From Clostridia bacterium (GTDB lineage: Bacteria > Bacillota > Clostridia > Christensenellales > CAG-917): a DNA stretch of 64,000 nt. How positions within the stretch are numbered: the first letter of the stretch is position 1; each line of letters opens with the position of its first letter. The notes below the pieces were generated by a model. The model searched no databases and was not told the DNA's origin. It saw only the letters and a program-made list of their open reading frames with translations. Both the position numbers and the translations under genes were made by a program. The stretch lies in NCBI GenBank assembly GCA_017618055.1, contig JAFZVB010000004.1:154601-218600 (forward strand). The letters are read 5' to 3'. Of this stretch, positions 53,614 to 61,071 are shown one piece after another.

Positions 53614-53642
53614 ATTATATTATTTAGGAAAATAATAAACAA
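53614..53642 (-). promoter_or_regulatory. promoter of the phosphatase operon (leaderless candidate)
   Basis: On the minus strand TTGTTT (53642-53637), a 17-base spacer and TATAAT (53619-53614). The ATG at 53607 is 6 bases past the -10 box, placing the predicted start at the A of the start codon. Confidence 0.6.
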
Positions 53643-53650
53643 CAAAATTG

Positions 53651-53678
53651 TTGATAAAGGGTCAAATTATGATATAAT
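53651..53678 (+). promoter_or_regulatory. promoter of tRNA-Ala
   Basis: TTGATA (53651-53656), a 16-base spacer and TATAAT (53673-53678), 13 bases before the tRNA. It is back-to-back with the phosphatase promoter. Confidence 0.8.
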
Positions 53679-53691
53679 GATAAGGCACTTT

Positions 53692-53767
53692 GGGGGCATA
53701 GCTCACTTGGTAGAGCGCTTGAATGGCATTCAAGAGGTAAGGGGTTCGATCCCCCTTGTCTCCACCA
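53692..53767 (+). tRNA. tRNA-Ala (anticodon GGC)
   Basis: A 76-nt tRNA with encoded CCA. It has acceptor GGGGGCA/TGTCTCC including the G3-U70 pair that marks tRNA-Ala, discriminator A, anticodon loop ATGGCAT with anticodon GGC, and T-arm GGGGTTCGATCCCC. It reads GCC/GCU. Confidence 0.97.
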
Positions 53768-53773
53768 TTAAAG

Positions 53774-53813
53774 AGTACCGACTATTTTATTTCGGTGCTT
53801 TTTTATTTTTTTT
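53774..53813 (+). terminator. terminator of tRNA-Ala
   Basis: AGTACCGA pairs with TCGGTGCT (one wobble), followed by TTTTTTATTTTTTTT, starting 7 bases after the tRNA. Confidence 0.88.
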
Positions 53814-53902
53814 GAAAGTTTTGTAAACTTTGTTCGTATATATAGTTAGAAAGAGAAAAATCAAGAGAATAAGGTTTTTATTAGAAAGGACGGAAAATTA
53901 AA

Positions 53903-55264
53903 ATGTTTAATAAATTAAGAATATCTTTTAGAAATATAAATCATAAATTATTTTTATCATTGTTGGTGATGGGATTAGTCCCAACTATTTATACTACTTT
54001 AAGAGTTTTCTGGTTAGGAAATATTCCTGGAGAATGGTCATATTCTATAGCAGGGCAATTATCTTGGATTAACTTAATATACGAAGTCATAAATGAAGCA
54101 ATCATATTGCCATTATTCTATTTTGTCGGGAAAGTATTGGCAGATAAAAAAGAATTGACTAATAGAATGAAGACAGGATTGCTATTAACTTTAGGAATCT
54201 ACATTGTTTTGTCTATCATTATAATGTCTTGTACTGAACCATTATTAAAAGTGATGGCAACAGATCCATCTATTATAGATGCTAGTGCAACTTATATTAG
54301 AATAGAGGCAGTTGCTAATATATTTGGAATTCTTTCCCAATTTGCTTTAGTAGGATTGGTAACTCTAGGAAAAGATAAATTAGTATATATACTAACTGGA
54401 GTTAAATTGGTCTTATGTGTGGTCCTTGATATCTTCTTAATATCAAGTTTAAAGTGCTCAGCCAATATGGGTGTCAATGGAATTGGCGTTACCAACATTG
54501 TTGTTAATGCAATAATCTTTGGCACAACATTAATCTTGCTTGCCAAGAATGGAGTCAACATCTTTAACAAAGAGAAGATGGATTTCAAATGGGCAAAGGA
54601 ATTTGTCAAGATTGGTGGAATATCCGGCCTAGAGTCATTTGTTAGAAACATCGCTTACATGGTAATGATTGTCAGAATGGTGAACGTTGTAAATGAACAA
54701 GGTACTTACTGGGTTGCTAACAACTTTATCTGGGGATGGTTATTACTTCCAATTATCCAATTGGGCGAATTAATTAAACAAGAAACTGCAACAAATAAAG
54801 ATGCCGTAAAGAATAACACATTAGGATATTTTTCAATTACCGCAATTTCAATACTTGTTTGGGGTGTATTTATCCCAGCATATAAACCATTTATGCAATA
54901 TGTTTTAAACTTTGATGAAGTGGAAAAACTATTTGAACTTGTAATGGTCTTATTTGGATTCTATGTATTATATGCAATTCAAAATGTGTTCGATGCCACA
55001 TTCTACGGAATTGGTAAAACAAACTATATGTTATTTGAATCTGTAGTAACCAACTCAATTTATTACGGCATAGCATTCATTCTTTATGTAACTGGCGTAT
55101 GGCAACCAACATTAATTGGAATAGCATTATTGTTTGGTATTGGAAATGCCTTTGATACCATTGTTTCATTGGGCGCATATTGGTTCTTATTAAAGAAAAA
55201 TAAGATCAATATCTTGAATGTTGAAGAAAATGTGAAACCAAAGGAAGAAGTGGTGGCAGAATGA
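53903..55264 (+). CDS. MATE-family transporter
   Basis: A 453-aa membrane protein with about twelve helices in two repeats, of the MATE (multidrug and toxin extrusion) fold: LPLFYFVGKVLADKKELTNR in helix 2 and its loop, and ADKKELTNRMKTGLLL. It is likely an Na+- or H+-coupled exporter of organic cations or a metabolite. The Glu-rich tail overlaps the next gene by 4 bases (ATGA). This ties the transporter to the kinase/nucleotidyltransferase fusion, so it may export or tolerate something that enzyme makes. GGA-type ribosome binding site. Confidence 0.85.
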   Translation: MFNKLRISFRNINHKLFLSLLVMGLVPTIYTTLRVFWLGNIPGEWSYSIAGQLSWINLIYEVINEAIILPLFYFVGKVLADKKELTNRMKTGLLLTLGIYIVLSIIIMSCTEPLLKVMATDPSIIDASATYIRIEAVANIFGILSQFALVGLVTLGKDKLVYILTGVKLVLCVVLDIFLISSLKCSANMGVNGIGVTNIVVNAIIFGTTLILLAKNGVNIFNKEKMDFKWAKEFVKIGGISGLESFVRNIAYMVMIVRMVNVVNEQGTYWVANNFIWGWLLLPIIQLGELIKQETATNKDAVKNNTLGYFSITAISILVWGVFIPAYKPFMQYVLNFDEVEKLFELVMVLFGFYVLYAIQNVFDATFYGIGKTNYMLFESVVTNSIYYGIAFILYVTGVWQPTLIGIALLFGIGNAFDTIVSLGAYWFLLKKNKINILNVEENVKPKEEVVAE

Positions 55265-56436
55265 GATTGTTCGTTGTAGGAAACATTAGTTCCGGAAAAT
55301 CTTACATTATAGATAAGATTAAACCTTTGTTGCCTAATTATCATATTTTAAAAATTGATGATTACAGAGCAAACAATTGTGATGGAACATTAGAAAAAGA
55401 ACTTCAAATGTGGAGAGAATTCCCAAATGAGGTTCTTAAATACAACGATGTTATAGTTGAATTGTCGGGAGGTGGGCAAGTTGCCAGCAATATCGTCAAA
55501 CAACTTGAAGAAAACTCGTTTTTGGTATTGTTTATTGATGTAAATTCGGATGTCTGCATTGAGAGAAGCAAAACAAAAGATTTCAAACGAACACCATATC
55601 CAAAAGAATTTAAAGAACCAATCGAAGAAACAATAAAGAGATTGGGAAAAAACTTTGAAACCAATATTAATAAAGTTTGGTCAAAAGCATTAAATATAAT
55701 CAAGATTGATTCCAATGTTGATGTTACTAAGTTGCCATTACTGCAATATCATGAATTGTTCAAATTGAAAGAAACATTGGTTAATTATGAAGGAAGTTTG
55801 TTTACTTTTGGTACAACAGCTAGAGGTTTAATGGATAACTCATCAGACGTAGATACATATTTTTTATGTAAGGAAAGAAAAGAAAAGATTAAACAAGATT
55901 TATCCAGCAAATTTGATAGTGTCAAAATAATGCAAGATGAATTTGTTATAAGAGAAAATGGCATATTAGTTGAAATGAATTATATTAATGATATCAATAA
56001 AGCATTATATTTCTATGGCACTAGTTTAGTTAAGAATCCTTATAAAACAATTCTAAAAGATGATTATGGAGTTATATATGATTTAATCGTTGCATCAAAA
56101 ATAGAAGTTGATAAAAATAAAATCATCGATTTTACAATAGATAAATTAGACTATTACGTTGAGTCTTTACCTAGAATAACTCTTAAAAATGATGAGTATA
56201 AATATTATTTTCACAATAACATAGTTATTCATGAATATGTAAAATTAAGGGCATTTTTAAAAGATGAATTTGCTTATTCATATTTGCCTAAGGATGCAAA
56301 GAAATATTTAACAGAGGAGGAGTGGATAAATATAATGTATTCTTTTGGTGATGATATGATTAAACACTATGAAGTTGTTAGAAAAATGAGTGATGAAATT
56401 ATAAATGAGGTTCGCAATAAATATGATAAAAAATAA
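55261..56436 (+). CDS. P-loop kinase fused to a pol-beta-type nucleotidyltransferase
   Basis: A 391-aa two-domain protein. Residues 1-155 are a P-loop kinase-like domain with Walker A G7-NISSGKS14, then KIDDYRANN, a DVIVELSGGG strand and a lid region rich in Arg/Lys. Residues 165-390 begin a nucleotidyltransferase of the MNT/aminoglycoside-adenylyltransferase fold: FTFGTTARGLMDNSSDVDTY supplies the Gly loop and two metal Asp (D196, D198), with a third acidic residue candidate in ILVEMNY (E238). The substrate is unknown; small molecules, proteins or tRNA ends are possible. It overlaps the MATE gene by 4 bases and the PHP gene by 14. The AT-rich, Lys-heavy composition differs from the housekeeping genes. 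Confidence 0.72.
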   Translation: MRLFVVGNISSGKSYIIDKIKPLLPNYHILKIDDYRANNCDGTLEKELQMWREFPNEVLKYNDVIVELSGGGQVASNIVKQLEENSFLVLFIDVNSDVCIERSKTKDFKRTPYPKEFKEPIEETIKRLGKNFETNINKVWSKALNIIKIDSNVDVTKLPLLQYHELFKLKETLVNYEGSLFTFGTTARGLMDNSSDVDTYFLCKERKEKIKQDLSSKFDSVKIMQDEFVIRENGILVEMNYINDINKALYFYGTSLVKNPYKTILKDDYGVIYDLIVASKIEVDKNKIIDFTIDKLDYYVESLPRITLKNDEYKYYFHNNIVIHEYVKLRAFLKDEFAYSYLPKDAKKYLTEEEWINIMYSFGDDMIKHYEVVRKMSDEIINEVRNKYDKK

Positions 56437-57259
56437 TTACCATACACATACAAAGTATTGTAATCATGCAACTGGAGAAATGGAAGATTATATAAAGGTT
56501 GCAATAGATAACAATTTTGAAGAATTAGGATTTTCAGACCATATGCCAGTTCCTGACGAATTGTTGGAAGATGAGAAATACAAATCTTTAATATATTTGG
56601 GGAAGCCATATAAAGACAGAATGGAAACGGAAGATGTTGAAAGATACATTTCAGAACTTAATGTATTAAAAAATAAGTATTCTAATCAAATAAAGATATT
56701 TATAGGTTTTGAGTGTGAATATTCCGAGAAGATAGCAAATATTGTTAAAAATCTAAATTCTATTTCTGATTATCTTATTCTTGGTATGCATCATTTTTAT
56801 GTGGGAGATGAAATATACAATACGTATAGTTCTACAGATATGACTAATGAAAGAGTAATACAATATGCAAATGAATGTGCTAAAGCATTAGATACAGGAT
56901 TGTTCAAATATATTGCTCACCCAGATTTATTTATGTTTAATTATATGAAAAATAATGGAAGATTGTTTACTATAGAGTGTGAAATTGCAACAAGAATAAT
57001 AGTTGAAGCAGCCATTAAGAATAATGTTTATTTGGAATTGAATGTTCATGAAATAGAGTATTCGGAAAAAGAGGGAATAAATCCCTGGAGATATCCAAGA
57101 AAAGAATTTTGGGACATTGTTTCAGAATACAAAGAAGCAAAGGTGGTTATAGGTATGGATGCTCATAAACCAGAAAAGTTGGTAAACGAGAATTATTACA
57201 AGATTTTAAATCTTGCTAATAATTGTGATATTAAATTAGAGGAATCCATTGGGTTATAA
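56423..57259 (+). CDS. PHP-domain phosphoesterase (HisJ-like)
   Basis: A 278-aa metal-dependent phosphoesterase of the PHP superfamily, nearest to histidinol-phosphatase HisJ. Metal motifs are NNYHTHTKYCNHA, LGFSDHMPVP, GFECEYSE, LGMHHFYVG, IAHPDLFMFN and a final GMDAHKP. No other his genes are nearby, so a role with the adjoining kinase/nucleotidyltransferase is as likely as histidine synthesis. I prefer the ATG at 56423; an in-frame ATG at 56405 is possible. GAGG lies 12 bases upstream of 56423. The gene overlaps the fusion gene by 14 bases. Confidence 0.82.
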   Translation: MIKNNYHTHTKYCNHATGEMEDYIKVAIDNNFEELGFSDHMPVPDELLEDEKYKSLIYLGKPYKDRMETEDVERYISELNVLKNKYSNQIKIFIGFECEYSEKIANIVKNLNSISDYLILGMHHFYVGDEIYNTYSSTDMTNERVIQYANECAKALDTGLFKYIAHPDLFMFNYMKNNGRLFTIECEIATRIIVEAAIKNNVYLELNVHEIEYSEKEGINPWRYPRKEFWDIVSEYKEAKVVIGMDAHKPEKLVNENYYKILNLANNCDIKLEESIGL

Positions 57260-57341
57260 GAGTTTGCTATGCAAAGATTTCAAGAATATCAAGATGGAGA
57301 TATTAAATATAATTTGATAGGGGGGAGGACAGATAACAAAT

Positions 57342-57902
57342 ATGGACAATAAAAAAATAGAGTTAGTAATACAGACAAATGATGACATTTCAGCCGATAA
57401 CCAAGATATAAAGATTGCATTTTACTCAAATATAGGTTTCTTTATAGAAGTGGCACAAATGCTCGAATATAATATACGAAAATTAATATGTTATCATAAG
57501 TCTGTGATAGAAATAGAAGAAGGTGAAATTACAAAGAAGAGAGTTGAAGCAATCTGTGAAAAATATAATAAATATTATCTTAAAACATATAAGGATAAAT
57601 ATACCCTTGGCAAATTAAATAAGGAATTGGAGTGTGTCAAAAGTATAAAAAAAGAGACATTTGATATATTTAATGAAATTAATGATTATAGAATTCTAAT
57701 AGTTCATAAAATCTTCCAAAATAATATTGCTATTGATAGATTCAGAGATTCTAAGTATGTTAATGACTATATGAAACAACGATTGCTTCCAATGATAAAT
57801 AAGACGAATGCAATCAATAATATGATTATTAATATAATTAATGCATATAAGGAGGATTTGCATGCATATAAAGATGATGTCGGAATACCATATGAAAAAT
57901 AA
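57342..57902 (+). CDS. HEPN-like helical protein
   Basis: A 186-aa all-helical, soluble protein of no firmly recognised family. It contains R117-ILIV-H122 in NEINDYRILIVHKIF, which fits the Rx4-6H motif of HEPN RNases. An early helix GFFIEVAQMLEYNIRKLICY resembles the first helix of HEPN domains. HEPN proteins are often paired with nucleotidyltransferases that silence them, and such a domain is encoded two genes upstream. A very strong GGGGGGAGG site lies about 13 bases before the ATG. It is followed by a terminator. Composition is AT-rich and unlike core genes, suggesting acquisition by transfer. Confidence 0.55.
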   Translation: MDNKKIELVIQTNDDISADNQDIKIAFYSNIGFFIEVAQMLEYNIRKLICYHKSVIEIEEGEITKKRVEAICEKYNKYYLKTYKDKYTLGKLNKELECVKSIKKETFDIFNEINDYRILIVHKIFQNNIAIDRFRDSKYVNDYMKQRLLPMINKTNAINNMIINIINAYKEDLHAYKDDVGIPYEK

Positions 57903-57943
57903 GACACATTATACAATAGTTGTTTAATTATAAGAATACGCAA

Positions 57944-57972
57944 CCCTTTCTTATTTAGAGAGGGTATTTTTA
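57944..57972 (+). terminator. intrinsic terminator of the accessory operon
   Basis: ACCCTTTCT (57944-57952) pairs with AGAGAGGGT (57958-57966), one G-U pair, followed by ATTTTTAT. Confidence 0.82.
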
Positions 57973-58046
57973 TACCCAATATTGACATTTACTCTTGAAT
58001 AAAATAATCTAGATATATATAAAATATATATTTTTGGGGATTAGGT

Positions 58047-59420
58047 ATGGAACAAAATGTTGGCATAAAGAAAGCAACACCTTTGGGTGCTAGAATTTGG
58101 ATATCAGCAATAGTATTTGGTTTAGTGGGACAGATAGCTTGGGTTGTGGAAAACATGTATTTTGCAACCTTTGCTCAAGATATTTTCTCCAATTCTGGGC
58201 GCACTGATATGTCATATCTTGTTACAACCTTAATGGTTTGGCTCTCTGCAATAACGGCAACAGTTACTACTATTTTTGCAGGTGGTTGGTGTGACAAAAC
58301 AGGAAAGAGAAAGCCATTTGTAGCATATGGATATATTGGTTGGGGTGCAACTATTATGTTATTTGCTGCAATACCTATGTCCGCAAGTGAAGGCAAGATT
58401 GCAGGTGTAGCTGCTATGCTTATTATATTTGACTGTGTCATGACATTTGCTGGTTCCACAGCCAATGATGCGGCATTCAATACTTGGATTACAGACGTCA
58501 CAGATACAACAAATAGAGGAAGGATTAATACTATTCTTGCATTAATGCCTGTCTTCGCAACTATTATTGTATTCATTGGTCTTGGGAATTTATATAATTC
58601 AGCAGCAAGAAGCAACTGGTTATTCTTTGTTGTTTTAGGTGCAATTCCTATGGCTTCTGGTGTGGTGGCTATATTCTTAATGAAAGATAGTCCAAATATT
58701 ATTAAGAACACAAATCCAAATTTCTTAAAGGAAACATTCTATGGTTTCAGACCAGAAGTTGCAAAAGACAACAAGATGCTTTATGTATGTTTAACAACAT
58801 TTGCACTTTTAGGAATATCCCAACAAACATTTTTCTCATACATCATAAACTTTGTACAAAACACACTTGAGTTGGGAGATTCATATGTTATACCTCTTGC
58901 AGTTATAGTTCTTGGATCCGCAGCAATTACAGGTTTAACTGGATTCTTGAGTGATAAATTTGGAAAGAAACATATGATATATCCAATGTTGTTTGTAGCA
59001 ATTATTGGAACATTAATGATGTACTTATTAAAGTTCATGCCAAAAGGAGTTTGGTTACCATTATGTTATGTAATAGGCATACTTATGCTTGGTAGTTTAC
59101 TTGGATTAAGTGGAATATTAATGTCCTCATTCCAAGACTACATACCAAAAGGGTATGAAGGAAGATTCCAAGGTGTTCGTATGTGCTTCAGCGTATTAGT
59201 TCCAATGTTAATTGGACCATTAGTAACACTAGTATTAGGATTAAACAATACAGATACAGGGGCAGCTGGATTCGCACCACCATTTAGTATGTTCCTTGCT
59301 GCATCTATAATTGCAGTATTAGCATTAGTTCCTGCTTACTTTGTACGTAAGGATTCTGATAGACTTCGTGAATCATTGCTTAAAGAAAAGGAATGTGAAA
59401 AATCTGAAGAAATTGAGTAA
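58047..59420 (+). CDS. MFS transporter of the GPH/SLC45-like type
   Basis: A 457-aa transporter with twelve helices. The loop 2-3 motif is AGGWCDKTGKRKPFVAYGY, and the second half repeats it as GFLSDKFGKKHMIYPML. The overall layout (WVVENMYFATFAQDIF near helix 1, long C-terminal charged tail) recalls SLC45/GPH-type sugar transporters. The substrate is unknown. It has its own transcription unit after a terminator, and GGGG with AGG precede the ATG. Its codon use resembles the core genes more than the neighbouring accessory genes do. Confidence 0.88.
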   Translation: MEQNVGIKKATPLGARIWISAIVFGLVGQIAWVVENMYFATFAQDIFSNSGRTDMSYLVTTLMVWLSAITATVTTIFAGGWCDKTGKRKPFVAYGYIGWGATIMLFAAIPMSASEGKIAGVAAMLIIFDCVMTFAGSTANDAAFNTWITDVTDTTNRGRINTILALMPVFATIIVFIGLGNLYNSAARSNWLFFVVLGAIPMASGVVAIFLMKDSPNIIKNTNPNFLKETFYGFRPEVAKDNKMLYVCLTTFALLGISQQTFFSYIINFVQNTLELGDSYVIPLAVIVLGSAAITGLTGFLSDKFGKKHMIYPMLFVAIIGTLMMYLLKFMPKGVWLPLCYVIGILMLGSLLGLSGILMSSFQDYIPKGYEGRFQGVRMCFSVLVPMLIGPLVTLVLGLNNTDTGAAGFAPPFSMFLAASIIAVLALVPAYFVRKDSDRLRESLLKEKECEKSEEIE

Positions 59421-59483
59421 ACTTAAGAAAAGAAGTAATAGATAGCAATGAATGATTTTTTATTAATAAAATGAGGAAATTTT

Positions 59484-60698
59484 ATGAATCAATACAATGA
59501 GAATGACTTGTTTAACTTTTTTGAAAACGAGAAAAAGGTTGCCGAAAAAATGATGAAAGAAAGGGAAAGTGTTTTAAAAGAAATATTTAAACACAAAATA
59601 AAACCTAACTTCTTAATATATATGCTTAATAAAGTAAAAAATGAGATGGGAACTGAACTCGGGCATTATTTCGATTTTAGTGTTTCGATAGAAAAAACGG
59701 TAAAGTGGGATTTTGTATCCCCAGATTATGAGATATGTAGGATGATAGTTGGAGTTCATAGATCAAAGACATTATTATTGGAGGAAGAACCACTTGCAAA
59801 ATTACAAAATGATAACCAATATATAGGCAAGTTAACACAAGAAGTTATAACACACATAAAATTAAGATATTACGCTGCTGATTATTTTAGAAACAAACAA
59901 ATAATATTTGGTGAAGAGTTTTTATACTATCCCTTTCCATATAGGTTATTTGCATTAAGTCTAAATGCGTGTTTTTTAATGAGTGATAATCGACAAATTA
60001 TCAATGATATAAAGACATCATATTTTTATATAACTATTTTTAACAAAGCCATTACAGCTTTGACTTTGCTTGGAGATAATATGTTTGATAGTGTATATCC
60101 TATTTGTAGAGCAATTATCGAAATTTTTTTAAAATTGAACATATTGGAATTGAACCCGGGATTAATCAATGAATATAACAAATTTGTTGAATATGATTTT
60201 GATAGACAAAAAAATGATGGGAAATATACAAGAGAGTTTTTAGATAAGTTTGAGAATAGGATAAATCGTTCTGAAAACATAAAAAATAACTATCTATTTT
60301 ATGGCTGGGTTGATGCATTGAATGGATATCATAATATAGTTACAAAGAATGCGTATTCTTTAGAAGGATTAAGCATTTATTTAAATAATGTATTTAATCA
60401 AGGAGAATTGTATGATACATTAATAAAGTATTATAAAAAATGCAATTCGTTTACTCACGGAAATGTTGCTAGTTCATTGTTTCCATTGTATGACTATTTT
60501 GATATAACAGTAATGCTGGAATTGACAATCCCTAATACGTATAGGATGTTGTGTAATATTATGGAATGTGATGAAAAAATTGATGGTAATGATATTCTAA
60601 CAGGATTGTTTGACGAGTTCGAAGACTTTATAAAGCAAAAGGATGCGGCGACACCTGAAATATTAGAGAAATATTATAAAAAACATCCTATGCAATAA
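59484..60698 (+). CDS. DUF5677-like helical protein
   Basis: A 404-aa soluble, mainly helical protein. Its core motif is DSVYPICRAIIEIFLKLNIL (near residue 203) followed by YKKCNSFTHGNVAS (near 320). This is the R-x-x-x-E plus late His arrangement I associate with DUF5677 and AbiV/HEPN-like families. The N-terminus is a charged helix (FFENEKKVAEKMMKER). Function is unknown; a stress or phage-response role is possible from family resemblance only. The gene is AT-rich, with many AAA and ATA codons, unlike the housekeeping genes. GAGG precedes the ATG. Confidence 0.6.
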   Translation: MNQYNENDLFNFFENEKKVAEKMMKERESVLKEIFKHKIKPNFLIYMLNKVKNEMGTELGHYFDFSVSIEKTVKWDFVSPDYEICRMIVGVHRSKTLLLEEEPLAKLQNDNQYIGKLTQEVITHIKLRYYAADYFRNKQIIFGEEFLYYPFPYRLFALSLNACFLMSDNRQIINDIKTSYFYITIFNKAITALTLLGDNMFDSVYPICRAIIEIFLKLNILELNPGLINEYNKFVEYDFDRQKNDGKYTREFLDKFENRINRSENIKNNYLFYGWVDALNGYHNIVTKNAYSLEGLSIYLNNVFNQGELYDTLIKYYKKCNSFTHGNVASSLFPLYDYFDITVMLELTIPNTYRMLCNIMECDEKIDGNDILTGLFDEFEDFIKQKDAATPEILEKYYKKHPMQ

Positions 60699-60759
60699 AA
60701 TTTTAGTTACTTCTTGTTGTTTTCTTGATAATTGCTATAGTCTTATTAAGGAATAAAAA

Positions 60760-60835
60760 ATCAATTAGTTAAAGTACATTACTTATTAATCAATTAGTAT
60801 AAATAATTTACTAATTACTATACTTGTGCTAAAAT
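60760..60835 (+). promoter_or_regulatory. promoter region with direct repeats before the His-rich protein gene
   Basis: TTTACT (60807-60812), a 17-base spacer and TAAAAT (60830-60835). Upstream, the 10-mer ATCAATTAGT occurs twice (60760-60769 and 60789-60798), 29 bases apart, about three helical turns. A regulator could bind both copies from one face. Confidence 0.4.
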
Positions 60836-60859
60836 TCTAGCGTTAGGGAGAAAATACTT

Positions 60860-61054
60860 ATGCTAAGATTTTTGTGTTTATTAGCACCTATTCAAATCGC
60901 AGGAATATGTATTGCGGCAGCATTTGTTGCTATCTTTTGCATAATGGTTATTATCTACTTAATTAAGAACAAAAAACATCCTCACGAGGAAAACGAACAT
61001 CATGAAGAAGAACACCATGACCACTCTCATGAGGAAGAACATATAGAAGATTAA
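60860..61054 (+). CDS. small membrane protein with a His/Glu-rich tail
   Basis: A 64-aa protein. One hydrophobic helix (about residues 9-35, IQIAGICIAAAFVAIFCIMV) is followed by KNKKH and a 26-residue tail made almost only of His, Glu and Asp (HEENEHHEEEHHDHSHEEEH). Positive charge next to the helix predicts that the tail faces the cytoplasm. Such tails bind Zn, Ni, Cu or Co ions; storage, sensing or metal hand-over are possible roles. GGGAG precedes the ATG by 9 bases. The large surface-protein gene begins 17 bases after its stop, so they may be co-transcribed. Confidence 0.75.
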   Translation: MLRFLCLLAPIQIAGICIAAAFVAIFCIMVIIYLIKNKKHPHEENEHHEEEHHDHSHEEEHIED

Positions 61055-61071
61055 TTTTGGACTAACGGATT

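Noticed and set aside
57269-57352. A 27-codon reading frame overlapping the HEPN-like gene start.
   Set aside because: No own ribosome binding site, no recognisable sequence, and it spans the strong GGGGGGAGG of the next gene.
55261-57902. A simple HEPN-MNT toxin-antitoxin pair.
   Set aside because: The nucleotidyltransferase is fused to a kinase and is separated from the HEPN-like gene by a PHP gene; MNT antitoxins are usually small and adjacent.
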